Below are positions 26,632 through 35,843 of a DNA stretch of 56,796 bases, piece after piece; position 1 is the stretch's first letter, and each line of letters begins with the position of its first letter. The position numbers and the translations under genes are program-made. This DNA is from Polaromonas sp. YR568 (GTDB lineage Bacteria; Pseudomonadota; Gammaproteobacteria; Burkholderiales; Burkholderiaceae_C). The stretch spans positions 1-56,796 of the forward strand of contig CAMCUN010000019.1 of NCBI GenBank assembly GCA_945878995.1. The letters run 5' to 3'. Under the pieces are notes generated by a model. It made no database searches. It was not told the origin of the DNA and saw only the letters and a program-made list of their open reading frames with translations.

Positions 26632-26658
26632 ACTGTCAAGTTCTTTTTCTTAAGAGCC

Positions 26659-27807
26659 ATGGAAAACGCACCATCCCCGCTTTTCAACATTGTCGACGGC
26701 TTGCTCGCGCCCATGCCGGGGGACAACCCGGCCGGACCGTCTGCCCGCTACGACCCGGTGTTCGCCGAGATTCGCGTCGCTCGAGAAGCTGATGACCCCA
26801 GCTTGCCCCAAGGCGAGTGGGAACGTCCCTTGAAAAAAGCCGACTGGCCCTTGGTCACCAAGCTGTGCATCCAGACCCTGAGTGAGCGAAGCAAAGATTT
26901 GCAAATTGCTGCTTGGCTGACCGAGGCGTGGATACATCTGTACCAAGTCGACGGCTTGCGGGCTGGCACTCGCTTGGTGCAAGGCTTGCTGGACGATCAC
27001 TGGGACGGCGTTCATCCTCGCCAAAGCGAAGATGGCGACTACGAAGCCCGTGTGGCGCCCCTGGCTTGGCTGAACGAAACCTTGCCTTTGACCCTGCGGC
27101 TGAACGTTGGGCTTTTGCCTTGGCCTGACCGCAAGCCGGCGTTCATCAGCCTGGAAGACTGGACCAAGGCGCCGCTGGTGACACAGCCCAAGCCAGACGG
27201 CGGCGACGAGCCCAACCCGGCCGCCACGCCCAGCCGCGACGAGCTGATGCTGGTGGGCGCCTCCTCGGCAGCCCCGCAGCTGTTGCAACTGCGCCAAGCG
27301 CTGGCACAGGCGGCCGCCGAATGGAAGGCGCTGGACGCTTTGATCGACAGCCGCTTGGGCAACGAATCCCCCAGCCTGTCTCGCGTGGCAGACACCCTGG
27401 TGCTGATAGACAGAGCCATCACCAGCTTGCTGTCCAAACAACAAGAGCGAACCAACCCACTGGCACGCCCCCCTTTGGAGCCCGCCATGGAGGCAGAGCC
27501 TGCTGAAACCGCTGACACAGTGCCTGCCGAGACCGTCAGTCCTGAGGTGAAAGAGGCGTTTGAACCCAACGATTTGCGCCTGGCCACGGGTCCCATTCGC
27601 TCCCGCGCTGACGCTTACCGCCAGCTCGAAGGCATTGCCAACTTCTTGCAAAGCATTGAGCCCCACAGCCCTACGCCTTACCTGGTCCGACGCGCGGTCA
27701 GCTGGGGCCGCATGCCGCTGCCCGAGCTCATGCAGGAGGTGCTGCGCGAAGAGGGCGATTTGAACCGGCTGTTCAAGGTGCTGGGTTTAAAGCAAGACAA
27801 GGCCTGA
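26659..27807 (+). CDS. tssA: T6SS assembly protein TssA (ImpA N-terminal domain)
   Basis: TssA primes baseplate and sheath assembly. The 382-residue protein has the ImpA-N domain: LLAPMPGDNPAGPSARYD at about 15-32, EWERPLKKADWPLVTKLC, ERSKDLQIAAWLTEAWIHLYQVDGLRAG and DDHWDGVHPRQSEDGDYEAR. A variable Pro/Ala/Glu linker follows, then a C-terminal helical domain (RSRADAYRQLEGIANFLQ, EPHSPTPYLVRRAVSWG, PLPELMQEVL) of the ring-forming type. It closes the plus-strand tss operon 27 bp after tssM. Confidence 0.93.
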   Translation: MENAPSPLFNIVDGLLAPMPGDNPAGPSARYDPVFAEIRVAREADDPSLPQGEWERPLKKADWPLVTKLCIQTLSERSKDLQIAAWLTEAWIHLYQVDGLRAGTRLVQGLLDDHWDGVHPRQSEDGDYEARVAPLAWLNETLPLTLRLNVGLLPWPDRKPAFISLEDWTKAPLVTQPKPDGGDEPNPAATPSRDELMLVGASSAAPQLLQLRQALAQAAAEWKALDALIDSRLGNESPSLSRVADTLVLIDRAITSLLSKQQERTNPLARPPLEPAMEAEPAETADTVPAETVSPEVKEAFEPNDLRLATGPIRSRADAYRQLEGIANFLQSIEPHSPTPYLVRRAVSWGRMPLPELMQEVLREEGDLNRLFKVLGLKQDKA

Positions 27808-28034
27808 ACCGCGCACGCCAATCGCAGTGTGCTGAACGCGACTGTCGCCGGTGTTTTCCCTTGGAAAGCAGATTTGTTCCTGGCCTAATGGGGCGTTTGT
27901 CATGCGGGTTGGTCACAAATCCTTTACAGTCCAGCCCGTTCACGCAGTCCATTGGCCTGCGGGTGTCAGCGGGTCAGGCACGCCACAGAGGATGCGCCAC
28001 CCACCTTATTTGCCGCTTTTGTAGGAGCCTTGCC

Positions 28035-28874
28035 GTGCTGTCCTTGTCTCGCCGTGTTGCTTTTTTTCTCTTGTCTTCATTCATGGCCGTGGGTTGTGCC
28101 ACCACTGCTGCTTCCGACCCCAACTACAAGCCCTCGCGGGGCCAGAGCGGCAAAGACGTGATCTGGATCCCCACGCCGCCTGAGCTGGTTGAAAAAATGC
28201 TGACCATGGCCAAAGTCACGCCGCAAGACCGGGTGTTTGACCTGGGCTCGGGCGACGGCATCATTGCCATTACCGCCGCGCAAAAATTCAAGGCCAATTC
28301 CGTGGGCATTGAGTTCAACCCCGACATGGCCGGGTATGCACGCCGCAAGGTGGCCGAGGCCGGGATGCAGGACAAGGTGCGCATCATCACGGGCGACATT
28401 TTCAAAGAAGACTTCAGCTCGGCCGACGTGATCACCATGTACTTGTTGCCTGACCTGAATTTGCGCCTGCGCCCTACGATTTTGAAAATGAAGCCAGGCA
28501 CGCGCGTGGTGGCCCACGCCTTTGACATGGGCGAGTGGCAGGCCGACGATACCGCCACCGCCGCAGGCGCCAACGCCTTTTTGTGGATCGTGCCCGCGCC
28601 TGTGCAAGGCGGCTGGAACGTGACTTTGGACGGCGGCAAAACAGCGCGCCTGAACCTGGAGCAAACCTTCCAAAACGTCGGTGGCACCATGACGGTGGAC
28701 GGCCGCACGCTGCCGCTGTTGGGCGCCCGCTTGCGCGGCGAAGACCTGAGCTTTCAGTACAGTGGCGAAGGTCAGTCGGTCAGCAGCTTCAAGGGCAAAG
28801 TCAATGGCGACCGCCTGAGCGGCACGCTCTCGACAGACCGCTCCTCGCAGTCCTTGGACGGCCGTCGCCTCTGA
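28035..28874 (+). CDS. Exported SAM-methyltransferase-like lipoprotein
   Basis: The GTG at 28035 has AGGAG 7 nt upstream and gives 279 residues. The N-terminus is a short signal peptide (VAFFLLSSFMAVGC) with a lipobox-like AVGC near residue 19. A class I methyltransferase core follows: PPELVEKMLTMAKVTPQDRVFDLGSGDG (motif I at about 70-77), GIEFNPDMA and VRIITGDIF. The last 100 residues are beta-rich (GGTMTVDGRTLPLLG, GEDLSFQYSGEG) and do not belong to the methyltransferase core. SAM is not expected outside the cytoplasm, so either the leader is a membrane anchor facing in or the fold has another role. The target is unknown. Confidence 0.75.
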   Translation: MLSLSRRVAFFLLSSFMAVGCATTAASDPNYKPSRGQSGKDVIWIPTPPELVEKMLTMAKVTPQDRVFDLGSGDGIIAITAAQKFKANSVGIEFNPDMAGYARRKVAEAGMQDKVRIITGDIFKEDFSSADVITMYLLPDLNLRLRPTILKMKPGTRVVAHAFDMGEWQADDTATAAGANAFLWIVPAPVQGGWNVTLDGGKTARLNLEQTFQNVGGTMTVDGRTLPLLGARLRGEDLSFQYSGEGQSVSSFKGKVNGDRLSGTLSTDRSSQSLDGRRL

Positions 28875-28902
28875 GCTTTTCTGCCTCTGAATAAAGCTTC
28901 GC

Positions 28903-30285
28903 ATGAGTGATTCCTCCAGCGAGAGCGCGCAACCCGCGCGGCTCTTGAGCGCCTGGGCCGCCGTCGCCTTGATTGTCGGCATCGTCATTGGTGCTGGCAT
29001 TTTCAAAACCCCGGCCATGGTGGCCGGCATCAGCGGCGATGCCGGTTGGGCCTTGACCATTTGGGCTGCAGGCGCGCTGATCTCCATGGCCGGCGCCCTG
29101 TGCTATGCCGAGCTGTGCACGGCCTACCCGCATGCGGGAGGGGACTACCACTTCTTGCGCCGTGCGTTTGGGCGCGACCTGGCCTTTTTGTACGCCTGGG
29201 CGCGCGCCACCATCATCAACACCGGCTCCATTGCGCTGCTGGCGTTTGTGTTTGGCGACTACTTCAGCACCTTGGTGCCGCTTGGCGCGCATTCAAGCGC
29301 CATTTGGGCTTTGGTCATTGTGGTGGTGCTCACCATGGTGAATATTGCTGGCATCAACGCGTCGTCGCGCATGCAGATGGTGCTCATCACCTTAGAGGTC
29401 GCAGGCCTGCTGGCCGTGGTGGTGGCAGGTTTGTGGTTTGGCGATGCGTCTGCCCCCGCCAGCCTGAGCTGGTTTGAAAAAGTCCCGCCTGCAGGCGCAT
29501 GGGGCTTGGCGCTGGTGTTTGTTTTGCTGACCTTTGGGGGCTGGAACGAGGCCGCCTATGTCTCGGCCGAGCTCAAGGGCGGTCCGCGCGCCATGGTGCG
29601 CGTGATCGTGCTCAGCATGCTGGCGCTGACGGCCATTTACCTGCTGGTCAACCTCGCGCTCTTGTGGGGCCTGGGGCAAGCCGGTCTGTCTAGCAGTAAG
29701 ACGGCGGCGTCGAGCATGGTTGGCATAGCCTTTGGCCCTTGGGCTGAAAAAGCGCTGGGTTTGTCGGTGGCGATCGCTGCGCTCACCAGCATCAACGCCA
29801 CCATGATCGTGGGCGCCCGCACCAACTTTGCCCTGGGTCGCGACTGGGCCAGCTTGCAGGCCTTGGGCCAGTGGCAAACCGAGGCCGGTGCGCCTCGCAA
29901 AGCCTTGTGGGCGCAAGCGGCCATCTCCATTGCACTGGTGCTCTTGGGCATGCAAGAGGGCGACGGCTTTTCTGCCATGGTCGAGTTCACCGCCCCTGTG
30001 TTCTGGGGCTTTTTGTTCCTGGTGGGCGTGGGCGTGATGTGGCTGCGCCAGACCGACCCGCTCGCCCCCCGGCCTTTCAAGGTGCCGCTCTACCCCTTGC
30101 TGCCGCTGGTGTTTTGCGCGGCCTGCGCGTGGCTGACTTACTCCAGCATCAGCTACGCCATCAGCCAAAAAGCCATCCATGTCTCACTTTGGTTGATCGC
30201 CACTGGCGTGCTCGCCTGGCTGCTGCTGCGCTGGCGCGAAGGCCGTCACACGGCACGCGAGGCCCGCGCAGCGGCTGCGTCCTGA
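28903..30285 (+). CDS. APC-family amino acid permease
   Basis: The 460-residue protein has about twelve hydrophobic helices. It starts with the APC signature: LLSAWAAVALIVGIVIGAGIFKTPA, followed by GALCYAELCTAYPHAGGDYHFLRRAFG, and GGWNEAAYVSAELKGGPRAMVR in the middle. It resembles basic/neutral amino acid permeases and LAT-type antiporters, and the substrate cannot be decided. It starts 28 bp after the methyltransferase-like gene and may be in the same transcript. A long repeat array follows its stop. Confidence 0.9.
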   Translation: MSDSSSESAQPARLLSAWAAVALIVGIVIGAGIFKTPAMVAGISGDAGWALTIWAAGALISMAGALCYAELCTAYPHAGGDYHFLRRAFGRDLAFLYAWARATIINTGSIALLAFVFGDYFSTLVPLGAHSSAIWALVIVVVLTMVNIAGINASSRMQMVLITLEVAGLLAVVVAGLWFGDASAPASLSWFEKVPPAGAWGLALVFVLLTFGGWNEAAYVSAELKGGPRAMVRVIVLSMLALTAIYLLVNLALLWGLGQAGLSSSKTAASSMVGIAFGPWAEKALGLSVAIAALTSINATMIVGARTNFALGRDWASLQALGQWQTEAGAPRKALWAQAAISIALVLLGMQEGDGFSAMVEFTAPVFWGFLFLVGVGVMWLRQTDPLAPRPFKVPLYPLLPLVFCAACAWLTYSSISYAISQKAIHVSLWLIATGVLAWLLLRWREGRHTAREARAAAAS

Positions 30286-30353
30286 TCCCCAAGAACAGAC
30301 CCGCCACATTGGGCTGGAGGGTCCGTTCTTACCCAATCAAGGCGCTCGCCCCC

Positions 30354-30940
30354 TGTAGGAGCCAGCCTGCTGGCGATGCGTGCCGGTCTTCGGTCATTAC
30401 CGCAGGCCAAGAATCGCCGGCAGGCCAGCTCCTACAAATGCAAACGTCCGCTGGCGGTGAACGGCTTTCTCCCCTTGTAGGAGCCAGCCTGCTGGCGAAT
30501 CGTGGCGCTCAACGGGCAGTACCGCAGGCAAACATTCGCTGGCAGGCCAGCTCCCACAAATACAAACACCCGCTGGCGGTGAACAGCTTACTCCCCTTGT
30601 AGGAGCCAGCCTGCTGGCGAATCGTGGCGATCAACGGGCAGGACCTCAGTCCAAGAATCGCTGGCAGGCCAGCTCCCACAAAGACAAACGCCCGCTGCCG
30701 GTGAACGGCTTGCTCCCCTTGTAGGAGCCAGCCTGCTGGCGAATCGTGGCGATGAACAGGCATCACCTCAGTCGAGCATTCGCCGGCAGGCCAACTCCCA
30801 CAACTACAAACGCCCGCTGGCAGTAAACGGCTTTCTCCTCTTGTAGGAGCCAGCCTGCTGGCGAATCGTGGCGATGAACGGGCACCACATCAGGCGAGCC
30901 TTCGATGGCAGGCCTGCTCCCAAAACTACAAACGCCCGCT
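30354..30940. repeat. Array of five 122-bp tandem units made of inverted REP-like elements
   Basis: Five units start at 30354, 30476, 30598, 30720 and 30842, each exactly 122 bp apart. Each begins TGTAGGAGCCAGCCTGCTGG and, about 50 bp later, carries the inverted partner CTGGCAGGCCAGCTCC followed by ACAA. Each unit is therefore a pair of facing REP half-elements like a BIME. A linker near ACAAACGCCCGCTGGCGGTG completes the unit. The last unit is the most degraded. The array fills most of the 698-bp gap between the APC permease and the minus-strand Bug gene, and no gene is evident inside it. Confidence 0.95.
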
Positions 30941-30983
30941 TTCCGGCAAGCACGGCCTGCAGCCACTCGCCTCGGACTTGGTT

Positions 30984-31955
30984 TTACTCGGGCGTGATGC
31001 CCGCGCGTTTGACGGCCAGGCCCCACTTCACCGTTTCGCTGCGAATAAAGGCGCCGAATTGCTCGGGGCTGCTGCCCACCGGGTCGGCCCCGGCGCGGGA
31101 CAAGGTCTCGCGCACATCGGGCTGGGCCAGCACCTTGGCCACTTCTTCTTGCAGGCGCTTGACCACGGGCGCGGGGGTGCCCGCCGGCGCCACGATGGCG
31201 GTCCAGCCGCTCACAGCCACGGCCGGGTAACCGGCCTCGGCGATGCTGGGCACATCGGGGGCGGCGGCCGAGCGCTGGGGCTGACCCACCGCCAATGCGC
31301 GCAGCTTGCCGGCCTTGACCTGCGCCAGCAGCGCCGGCATGGTGCCAAAGATGAAGTCCACCTGGCCGCCCAGCAGGTCGTTGATGGCCGGTGCCTCGCC
31401 CTTGTAGGGCACATGCAAAAAGTCCACGCCGGCCGCGTCGGCCAGCAGCTCGGCGGCCAGCTGCGACTGGTTGCCAATGCCGGCCGAGGCATAGCGCACA
31501 GCGCCTGGCTTGGCCTTGGCGGCGCTCACCAGCTCAGCCACGCTCTTGTAGGGCGAGGCGGCATTGACCACCAGCAAAAAGGAGATGGAGGTGGTCTGCG
31601 TCACTGGCGTGAAGTCGCGCAAGGTCTCGTAGGGCACTTTTTTGTAGATGTGCTGGTTGATGGTCAGCGCGCTGGGCGAGGTCATCAAAAAGGTGTGGCC
31701 GTCGGTGGCCCTGGCCACCGCTTCACCGGCGATCATGCCGTTGGCGCCGGCGCGGTTGTCAATCACCACCGCCCGGCCCAGCGGGTCGCCCAGTTTTTGG
31801 CCGATCAGCCGGGCCGCAATGTCTATGCTGCCGCCCGCCGACTGCGAGACCACGAATTTGAGCGGCTGGCTGGGCCAGGCGGGCGCTTGCGCCTGCGCGC
31901 AGCTCCAGGACAGGCACAGAAGTGCCGCGCCCAGGGTGTTCTTCAAAGCATGCAT
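30984..31955 (-). CDS. Bug/TctC-family periplasmic solute-binding protein
   Basis: The 323-residue protein has a Sec signal (LKNTLGAALLCLSWSCAQA, cleavage near AQA). The family motifs are PLKFVVSQSAGGSIDIAAR, VIDNRAGANGMIAGEAVA, LNY-like VRYASAGIGNQSQLAAELL, HVPYKGEAPAINDLLGGQVD and the end GxxAIVAPAGTPAPVV. Bug proteins bind small carboxylates or related acids and feed TctAB-type carriers or act as sensors; no tctAB is nearby. The ATG is 6 nt from AGGAG. It is the last gene of a minus-strand Bug-MmgE-Bug set. Confidence 0.93.
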   Translation of the reverse strand: MHALKNTLGAALLCLSWSCAQAQAPAWPSQPLKFVVSQSAGGSIDIAARLIGQKLGDPLGRAVVIDNRAGANGMIAGEAVARATDGHTFLMTSPSALTINQHIYKKVPYETLRDFTPVTQTTSISFLLVVNAASPYKSVAELVSAAKAKPGAVRYASAGIGNQSQLAAELLADAAGVDFLHVPYKGEAPAINDLLGGQVDFIFGTMPALLAQVKAGKLRALAVGQPQRSAAAPDVPSIAEAGYPAVAVSGWTAIVAPAGTPAPVVKRLQEEVAKVLAQPDVRETLSRAGADPVGSSPEQFGAFIRSETVKWGLAVKRAGITPE

Positions 31956-31978
31956 CAAAAAGCTCCTTTTATGAGGGG

Positions 31979-33340
31979 TCAGGGAAGAAAGTCGACCAGC
32001 GTGGCCACGTCAGGGCAGCGCTCCAGAGTCATCAAGGCGTCTTGCAACTGGCCCGCGCGCGAGGCTCCCCACAGGGGCACGGCCAGGTCTTTGTACTTGC
32101 GCGCCAAATCGGCCGGTGCATGGGGCCGGCCAGGCTCGCCACTGGTGATGTGGCAAGCGCCCTTGAGCTGCTTGCCGCCTTGGAGGTGCAGCTGCAAGTC
32201 CACCCGCTGCTGCTGAGGATAAAGGCGCGTGAAGTCCTCGTCTTCGACCACCCGGACGCGGCTGGCCAGGGCCTGCACGGCCGGGTCGGCCACGGCTTCG
32301 TTGGAAAAGGCATCCAGCCCGCTGCGCCCGCCCACCAGCAAGGTTGCCAGCGCAAAGGGAATGGAAAAGCGCGTGCCAAACCAGTCGCGCGGCCGCTGTT
32401 CGGCCAAAAAAGCAGCCAGTTTGTAAGCCTGCACGTCGATGCGTTCCACCTCATCGGCCAACACCGGCCGGCCGGCCTGGCCCAGTGCGTCGTGCAGCGC
32501 GTCTATGGCCGAATGCACATAGCGGGCCGTGGGGTAGAGCTTGAGGTAACCCTCGGTGAGCAGCCAGCGCTGGCCCAGGTCTTGCACGGCCACCTGCGGA
32601 GAAAAGCCGTCGCCCAGTACCAGGCTGAAGGTGGTGTTGACGCCGTCGGAGGGGCCGGTCAAGCCGCTTTGCGCCATGCGCACCGCCATCTGTCCCATGA
32701 AGCCGCTGTGGCCGGCGTACCAGTTGCGCACGGTGGCGCCGTTGAGCATGGTGTGGCGGTTGGTGGCCATGCAGCAGGAGGCGGCCAGGCTGGCCAGGTT
32801 GCGCAGACTCTCGGCCGGCAGGCCGCGCAGGCGGGCCACGGCCAGCGCCGAGCCCACCACACCAAAGGTGCCATGGGGGTTGATGATGAGTTTGGTTTGG
32901 GTGGCCATGCCAATGCGCGCCACCACTTCGTAAGACAGTGCAATGGTGGCCAGCAGCTCGGCGCCGCTCAGGTGCCGCGCTTGTGCCACCGCCAGCGCCG
33001 CAGGAATCACCTGGATGCCCGGGTGGCCGTTGGCCAAAAAATTGCCTTCGTCATAGTCCAGCCAGGCCCCTGCCATGCCATTGAGCATGGCCGCGTCCAA
33101 GGGGGTGGCGGTGCGGCCCGCGCCTATCACCCAGCAGGGGCCGTGCTCGGAAGAGGCTGACAGCTGCTCGGCCACCAGCGCGCTGGGCTGCGGCTCGCGC
33201 ATGCCCCAGGCGATCACCGGCAGCGTGTCCACCAAAATCTGGCGGGTGCGCTCTAGCACCTCGGCGGGAATGTCCTGGAGCGGCGTCTGGCCCACAAAGC
33301 GGGCCAGCTGGTCCAGGTAATCGCCAGCGGGGCGGCTCAA
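31979..33340 (-). CDS. MmgE/PrpD-family protein
   Basis: The 453-residue protein belongs to the MmgE/PrpD family (2-methylcitrate dehydratase-like, iminodisuccinate epimerase and cis-aconitate decarboxylase relatives). Seen are LERTRQILVDTLPVIAWG, LDAAMLNGMAGAWLDYDEGN, NGHPGIQVIPAALAVA, NPHGTFGVVGSALAVARLRG and VRNWYAGHSGFMGQMAVRM. The start is a TTG overlapping the TGA of the upstream Bug gene, so translation is probably coupled; a later start cannot be excluded. The adjacent Bug proteins suggest the substrate is an imported di- or tricarboxylic acid. Confidence 0.88.
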   Translation of the reverse strand: MSRPAGDYLDQLARFVGQTPLQDIPAEVLERTRQILVDTLPVIAWGMREPQPSALVAEQLSASSEHGPCWVIGAGRTATPLDAAMLNGMAGAWLDYDEGNFLANGHPGIQVIPAALAVAQARHLSGAELLATIALSYEVVARIGMATQTKLIINPHGTFGVVGSALAVARLRGLPAESLRNLASLAASCCMATNRHTMLNGATVRNWYAGHSGFMGQMAVRMAQSGLTGPSDGVNTTFSLVLGDGFSPQVAVQDLGQRWLLTEGYLKLYPTARYVHSAIDALHDALGQAGRPVLADEVERIDVQAYKLAAFLAEQRPRDWFGTRFSIPFALATLLVGGRSGLDAFSNEAVADPAVQALASRVRVVEDEDFTRLYPQQQRVDLQLHLQGGKQLKGACHITSGEPGRPHAPADLARKYKDLAVPLWGASRAGQLQDALMTLERCPDVATLVDFLP

Positions 33341-34320
33341 TTGACTTGGATGCCCGCCGTGCGCACCAGGCGGCCCAGGCGCTGCACGTCGGTCCGGATC
33401 AACTCGCCAAACTCTTGCGGGCCGGCGCCCACCAGGTTAAAGCCCAGGCCGCCGAGTTTGGTGCGCACATTGGGATGGGCCATGGCCTTGGAAAACTCGG
33501 TGTGCAGCCGCTGCACCACAGCGGCGGGCGTGCCAGCCGGGGCCACGATGCCGTTCCAGGCGGCATAGTTGTAGCCCGCCACCCCCGACTCGGCCAGCGT
33601 GGGCACGTTGGGCATCACGGGTGAGCGCTGCGCGGTGCTGACTGCCAGCACCTTGAGCTTGCCCTCACGGGCCAGGCTGACCACGTTGGAGATGCCTGTG
33701 AACATGGCCGGGATGGTGCCCGCCATCAGGTCGGTCAGCGCCGCGCCCATGGCCTTGTGCGGCACATGCGTCATTTTAAGGCCTGCCCCGTCAATGAGAA
33801 ATTCCATGGCCAGGTGCTGGGCCGAGCCCGAGCCGGTCGAGGTGTAGTTCAGCCCGCCGGGCTGCGCCTTGGCTTGCGACACGAACTCCTGCACCGTGTT
33901 GGCCGCAAAGCCCGTGTGTGTCACCAGCACCAGCGGTACGGTGGAGGTCAGCGTGATGGCCGCGAAGTCTTTCACCGGGTCGTAAGGCAGGCGGGCGTAC
34001 AGCGCCGGGTTGGCCGCCATGATGCCGTCGTTGGGCATGAACAAGGTGTAGCCGTCGGGGGCAGAGCGGGCCACGGCCTCGGCCGCGATGATGCCGTTGG
34101 CGCCGGTGCGGTTCTCAATTTGGATGGGTTGCCCCAGTTGCTCTGCCGCTTGCGCCGCCACGGCGCGGGCGATGGTGTCGACCGCGCTGCCAGCGCCGAA
34201 AGGCACGATCAGCTTGATGGGTCGGTCAGGAAAATTTTGCGCGTGAGCGGGAGCGGCCAGGCAGGCCAGCCCAACCAATGCCAGGCCTGCAATCCAGGGC
34301 CGGCGTGTGAGTCTTTGCAT
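33337..34320 (-). CDS. Bug/TctC-family periplasmic solute-binding protein
   Basis: The 327-residue protein has a clear signal peptide (WIAGLALVGLACLAAPAHA-Q). The Bug core follows: RPIKLIVPFGAGSAVDTIAR, IENRTGANGIIAAEAVAR, YTSTGSGSAQHLAMEFL, HVPHKAMGAALTDLMAGTI and WNGIVAPAGTPAAVVQ. The ATG is preceded by AAGGAG at good spacing. It is the first gene of the minus-strand set and diverges from another MmgE/PrpD gene across 122 bp that must contain both promoters. Confidence 0.93.
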   Translation of the reverse strand: MQRLTRRPWIAGLALVGLACLAAPAHAQNFPDRPIKLIVPFGAGSAVDTIARAVAAQAAEQLGQPIQIENRTGANGIIAAEAVARSAPDGYTLFMPNDGIMAANPALYARLPYDPVKDFAAITLTSTVPLVLVTHTGFAANTVQEFVSQAKAQPGGLNYTSTGSGSAQHLAMEFLIDGAGLKMTHVPHKAMGAALTDLMAGTIPAMFTGISNVVSLAREGKLKVLAVSTAQRSPVMPNVPTLAESGVAGYNYAAWNGIVAPAGTPAAVVQRLHTEFSKAMAHPNVRTKLGGLGFNLVGAGPQEFGELIRTDVQRLGRLVRTAGIQVN

Positions 34321-34442
34321 TCAGGTCTCCTTGAAAACGTTGAGCTGGTGACGGTTGCTTATTAAATTTTGTGCAAGGATAGTCGAGTTCGCTTAGCCTT
34401 GAAAGTCAGTGAAACCCTTCAACCCTCAACCTCCTTGAGCAC

Positions 34443-35795
34443 ATGACCGACCATCTAGATGCCCTCGCCGACTTTGCCTGCCGCACCACGCTCGCTGACA
34501 TCGAGCCCCGGGCCTTGTCGCACCTGCGCCACATCCTGGCCGACACAGTGGCCGCCTGCGCCATAGGCAACCAGGAAGGGCCCATGCGCAAGCTGCTGGC
34601 CCTGCAGCAGGCACAGGTGGCCGGGGGCCTGGCCACGGTGCTGGGCACGCGGGTGCAGCTCAATCCGCTGGATGCGGCTGCGCTCAATGCCTCGGCCGGA
34701 TGCTGGCTGGAGCTCGACGAGGGCAACCTCGCCAGCAACGGCCACCCGGGCATCCAGGTCATTCCCAGCGCCCTGGCCGTGGCCCAGCAGCTGGGCAAGA
34801 GCGGTGCGGATTTTTTGCTGGCCTGCGCCATCGGCTACGAGGTGGTGGCCCGCATAGGCAGTGCCTGCGACATGCGCATGAGCATTCACCCGCATGGCAC
34901 TTATGGCGTGGTCGGCGCGGCCGTGGCCGCCGGCCGGCTGATGGGGCTGGACCGCGTGCAGATGCGCGAGCTCATCAGCCTGGCGGCGTCCTCGCCCATC
35001 GCTGGCAACCGCCAAGGCATGAAAGAGGGCGCCACCTTGCGCAACTGGTACGCCGCCCACAGCGCCACCATGGGCCAGACAGCGGTGCGCCTGGTGCAAA
35101 GCGGTTTCACCGGGCCGCTGGACGGCCTCACGCCCACCTGCAATGACGTGCTGTTTGACAACTTCAAGCCCGAGCTCATGGTGCGTGACTTGGGCCAGCG
35201 CTGGTTGTTGGCCGAGGGCTACATCAAGCTTTACGGCTGCGGCCGGCCCATACACGCAGCGCTCGATGCCCTGCGCCATGCCTTGGCGCCGCTGGGCTCG
35301 CCCGAAGCTTGGCCGCTGGCCGACGAGGTCGAGCGCATCGAGCTGCGTGGCTTCAAGTTCCTGGTTTTTTTGGGACGCACCGATATTCGCAACGCTTTTT
35401 CCACGCGCTTTTCCACGCCTTTTGCCCTGGCCTCGGTGCTGGTCCACCGCAGCCACGGCATCGAGTGCTTCACCGACGCGGCCGCCGCCGATGCCCGCAT
35501 CCAGGCCCTGATGCACCGGGTGCACATGCAAGAAGAGCCCAGCTTCAGCGCACGTTTTCCGGCTGAGCAACTGTGCGAGCTCAGCGTGTGGCTCAAGGAC
35601 GGCAGGCGCTTGCAAGGGCGCTGCGACATCATCCGCGGCGAGCCTGCCCATCCGGCCGATGTCCAGGACTACCAAGACAAGTTCATGGCCCTGGGCGCAC
35701 GGGTCTGGCCCGAGCACCGCCTGCCAGAGATCTACAGCCAAGCGCTCTACCCAGACCGGCTGCCAAGCTTGGCCGGCTGGGGTTTGGCGGACTGA
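34443..35795 (+). CDS. MmgE/PrpD-family protein, divergent copy
   Basis: The 450-residue protein is a paralogue of the minus-strand MmgE/PrpD gene. It shares LSHLRHILADTVA, LDAAALNASAGCWLELDEGN, NGHPGIQVIPSALAVAQ, HPHGTYGVVGAAVAAGRLMG and LRNWYAAHSATMGQTAVRL. The two are clearly homologous but far from identical, which suggests related yet different substrates. It is divergent from a Bug gene and is followed 48 bp later by the second REP-type array. I saw no recognisable co-transcribed partner. Confidence 0.88.
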   Translation: MTDHLDALADFACRTTLADIEPRALSHLRHILADTVAACAIGNQEGPMRKLLALQQAQVAGGLATVLGTRVQLNPLDAAALNASAGCWLELDEGNLASNGHPGIQVIPSALAVAQQLGKSGADFLLACAIGYEVVARIGSACDMRMSIHPHGTYGVVGAAVAAGRLMGLDRVQMRELISLAASSPIAGNRQGMKEGATLRNWYAAHSATMGQTAVRLVQSGFTGPLDGLTPTCNDVLFDNFKPELMVRDLGQRWLLAEGYIKLYGCGRPIHAALDALRHALAPLGSPEAWPLADEVERIELRGFKFLVFLGRTDIRNAFSTRFSTPFALASVLVHRSHGIECFTDAAAADARIQALMHRVHMQEEPSFSARFPAEQLCELSVWLKDGRRLQGRCDIIRGEPAHPADVQDYQDKFMALGARVWPEHRLPEIYSQALYPDRLPSLAGWGLAD

Positions 35796-35843
35796 GCGGG
35801 GCCTGTTCACGCCAGGCCTGGAACTGCAACACTCTCTTTTCTT

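Noticed and set aside
30354..30940. Possible CRISPR array
   Set aside because: The period is constant, but the repeated part is the whole 122-bp unit including the spacer region. There are no unique spacers, no short direct repeat and no cas genes.
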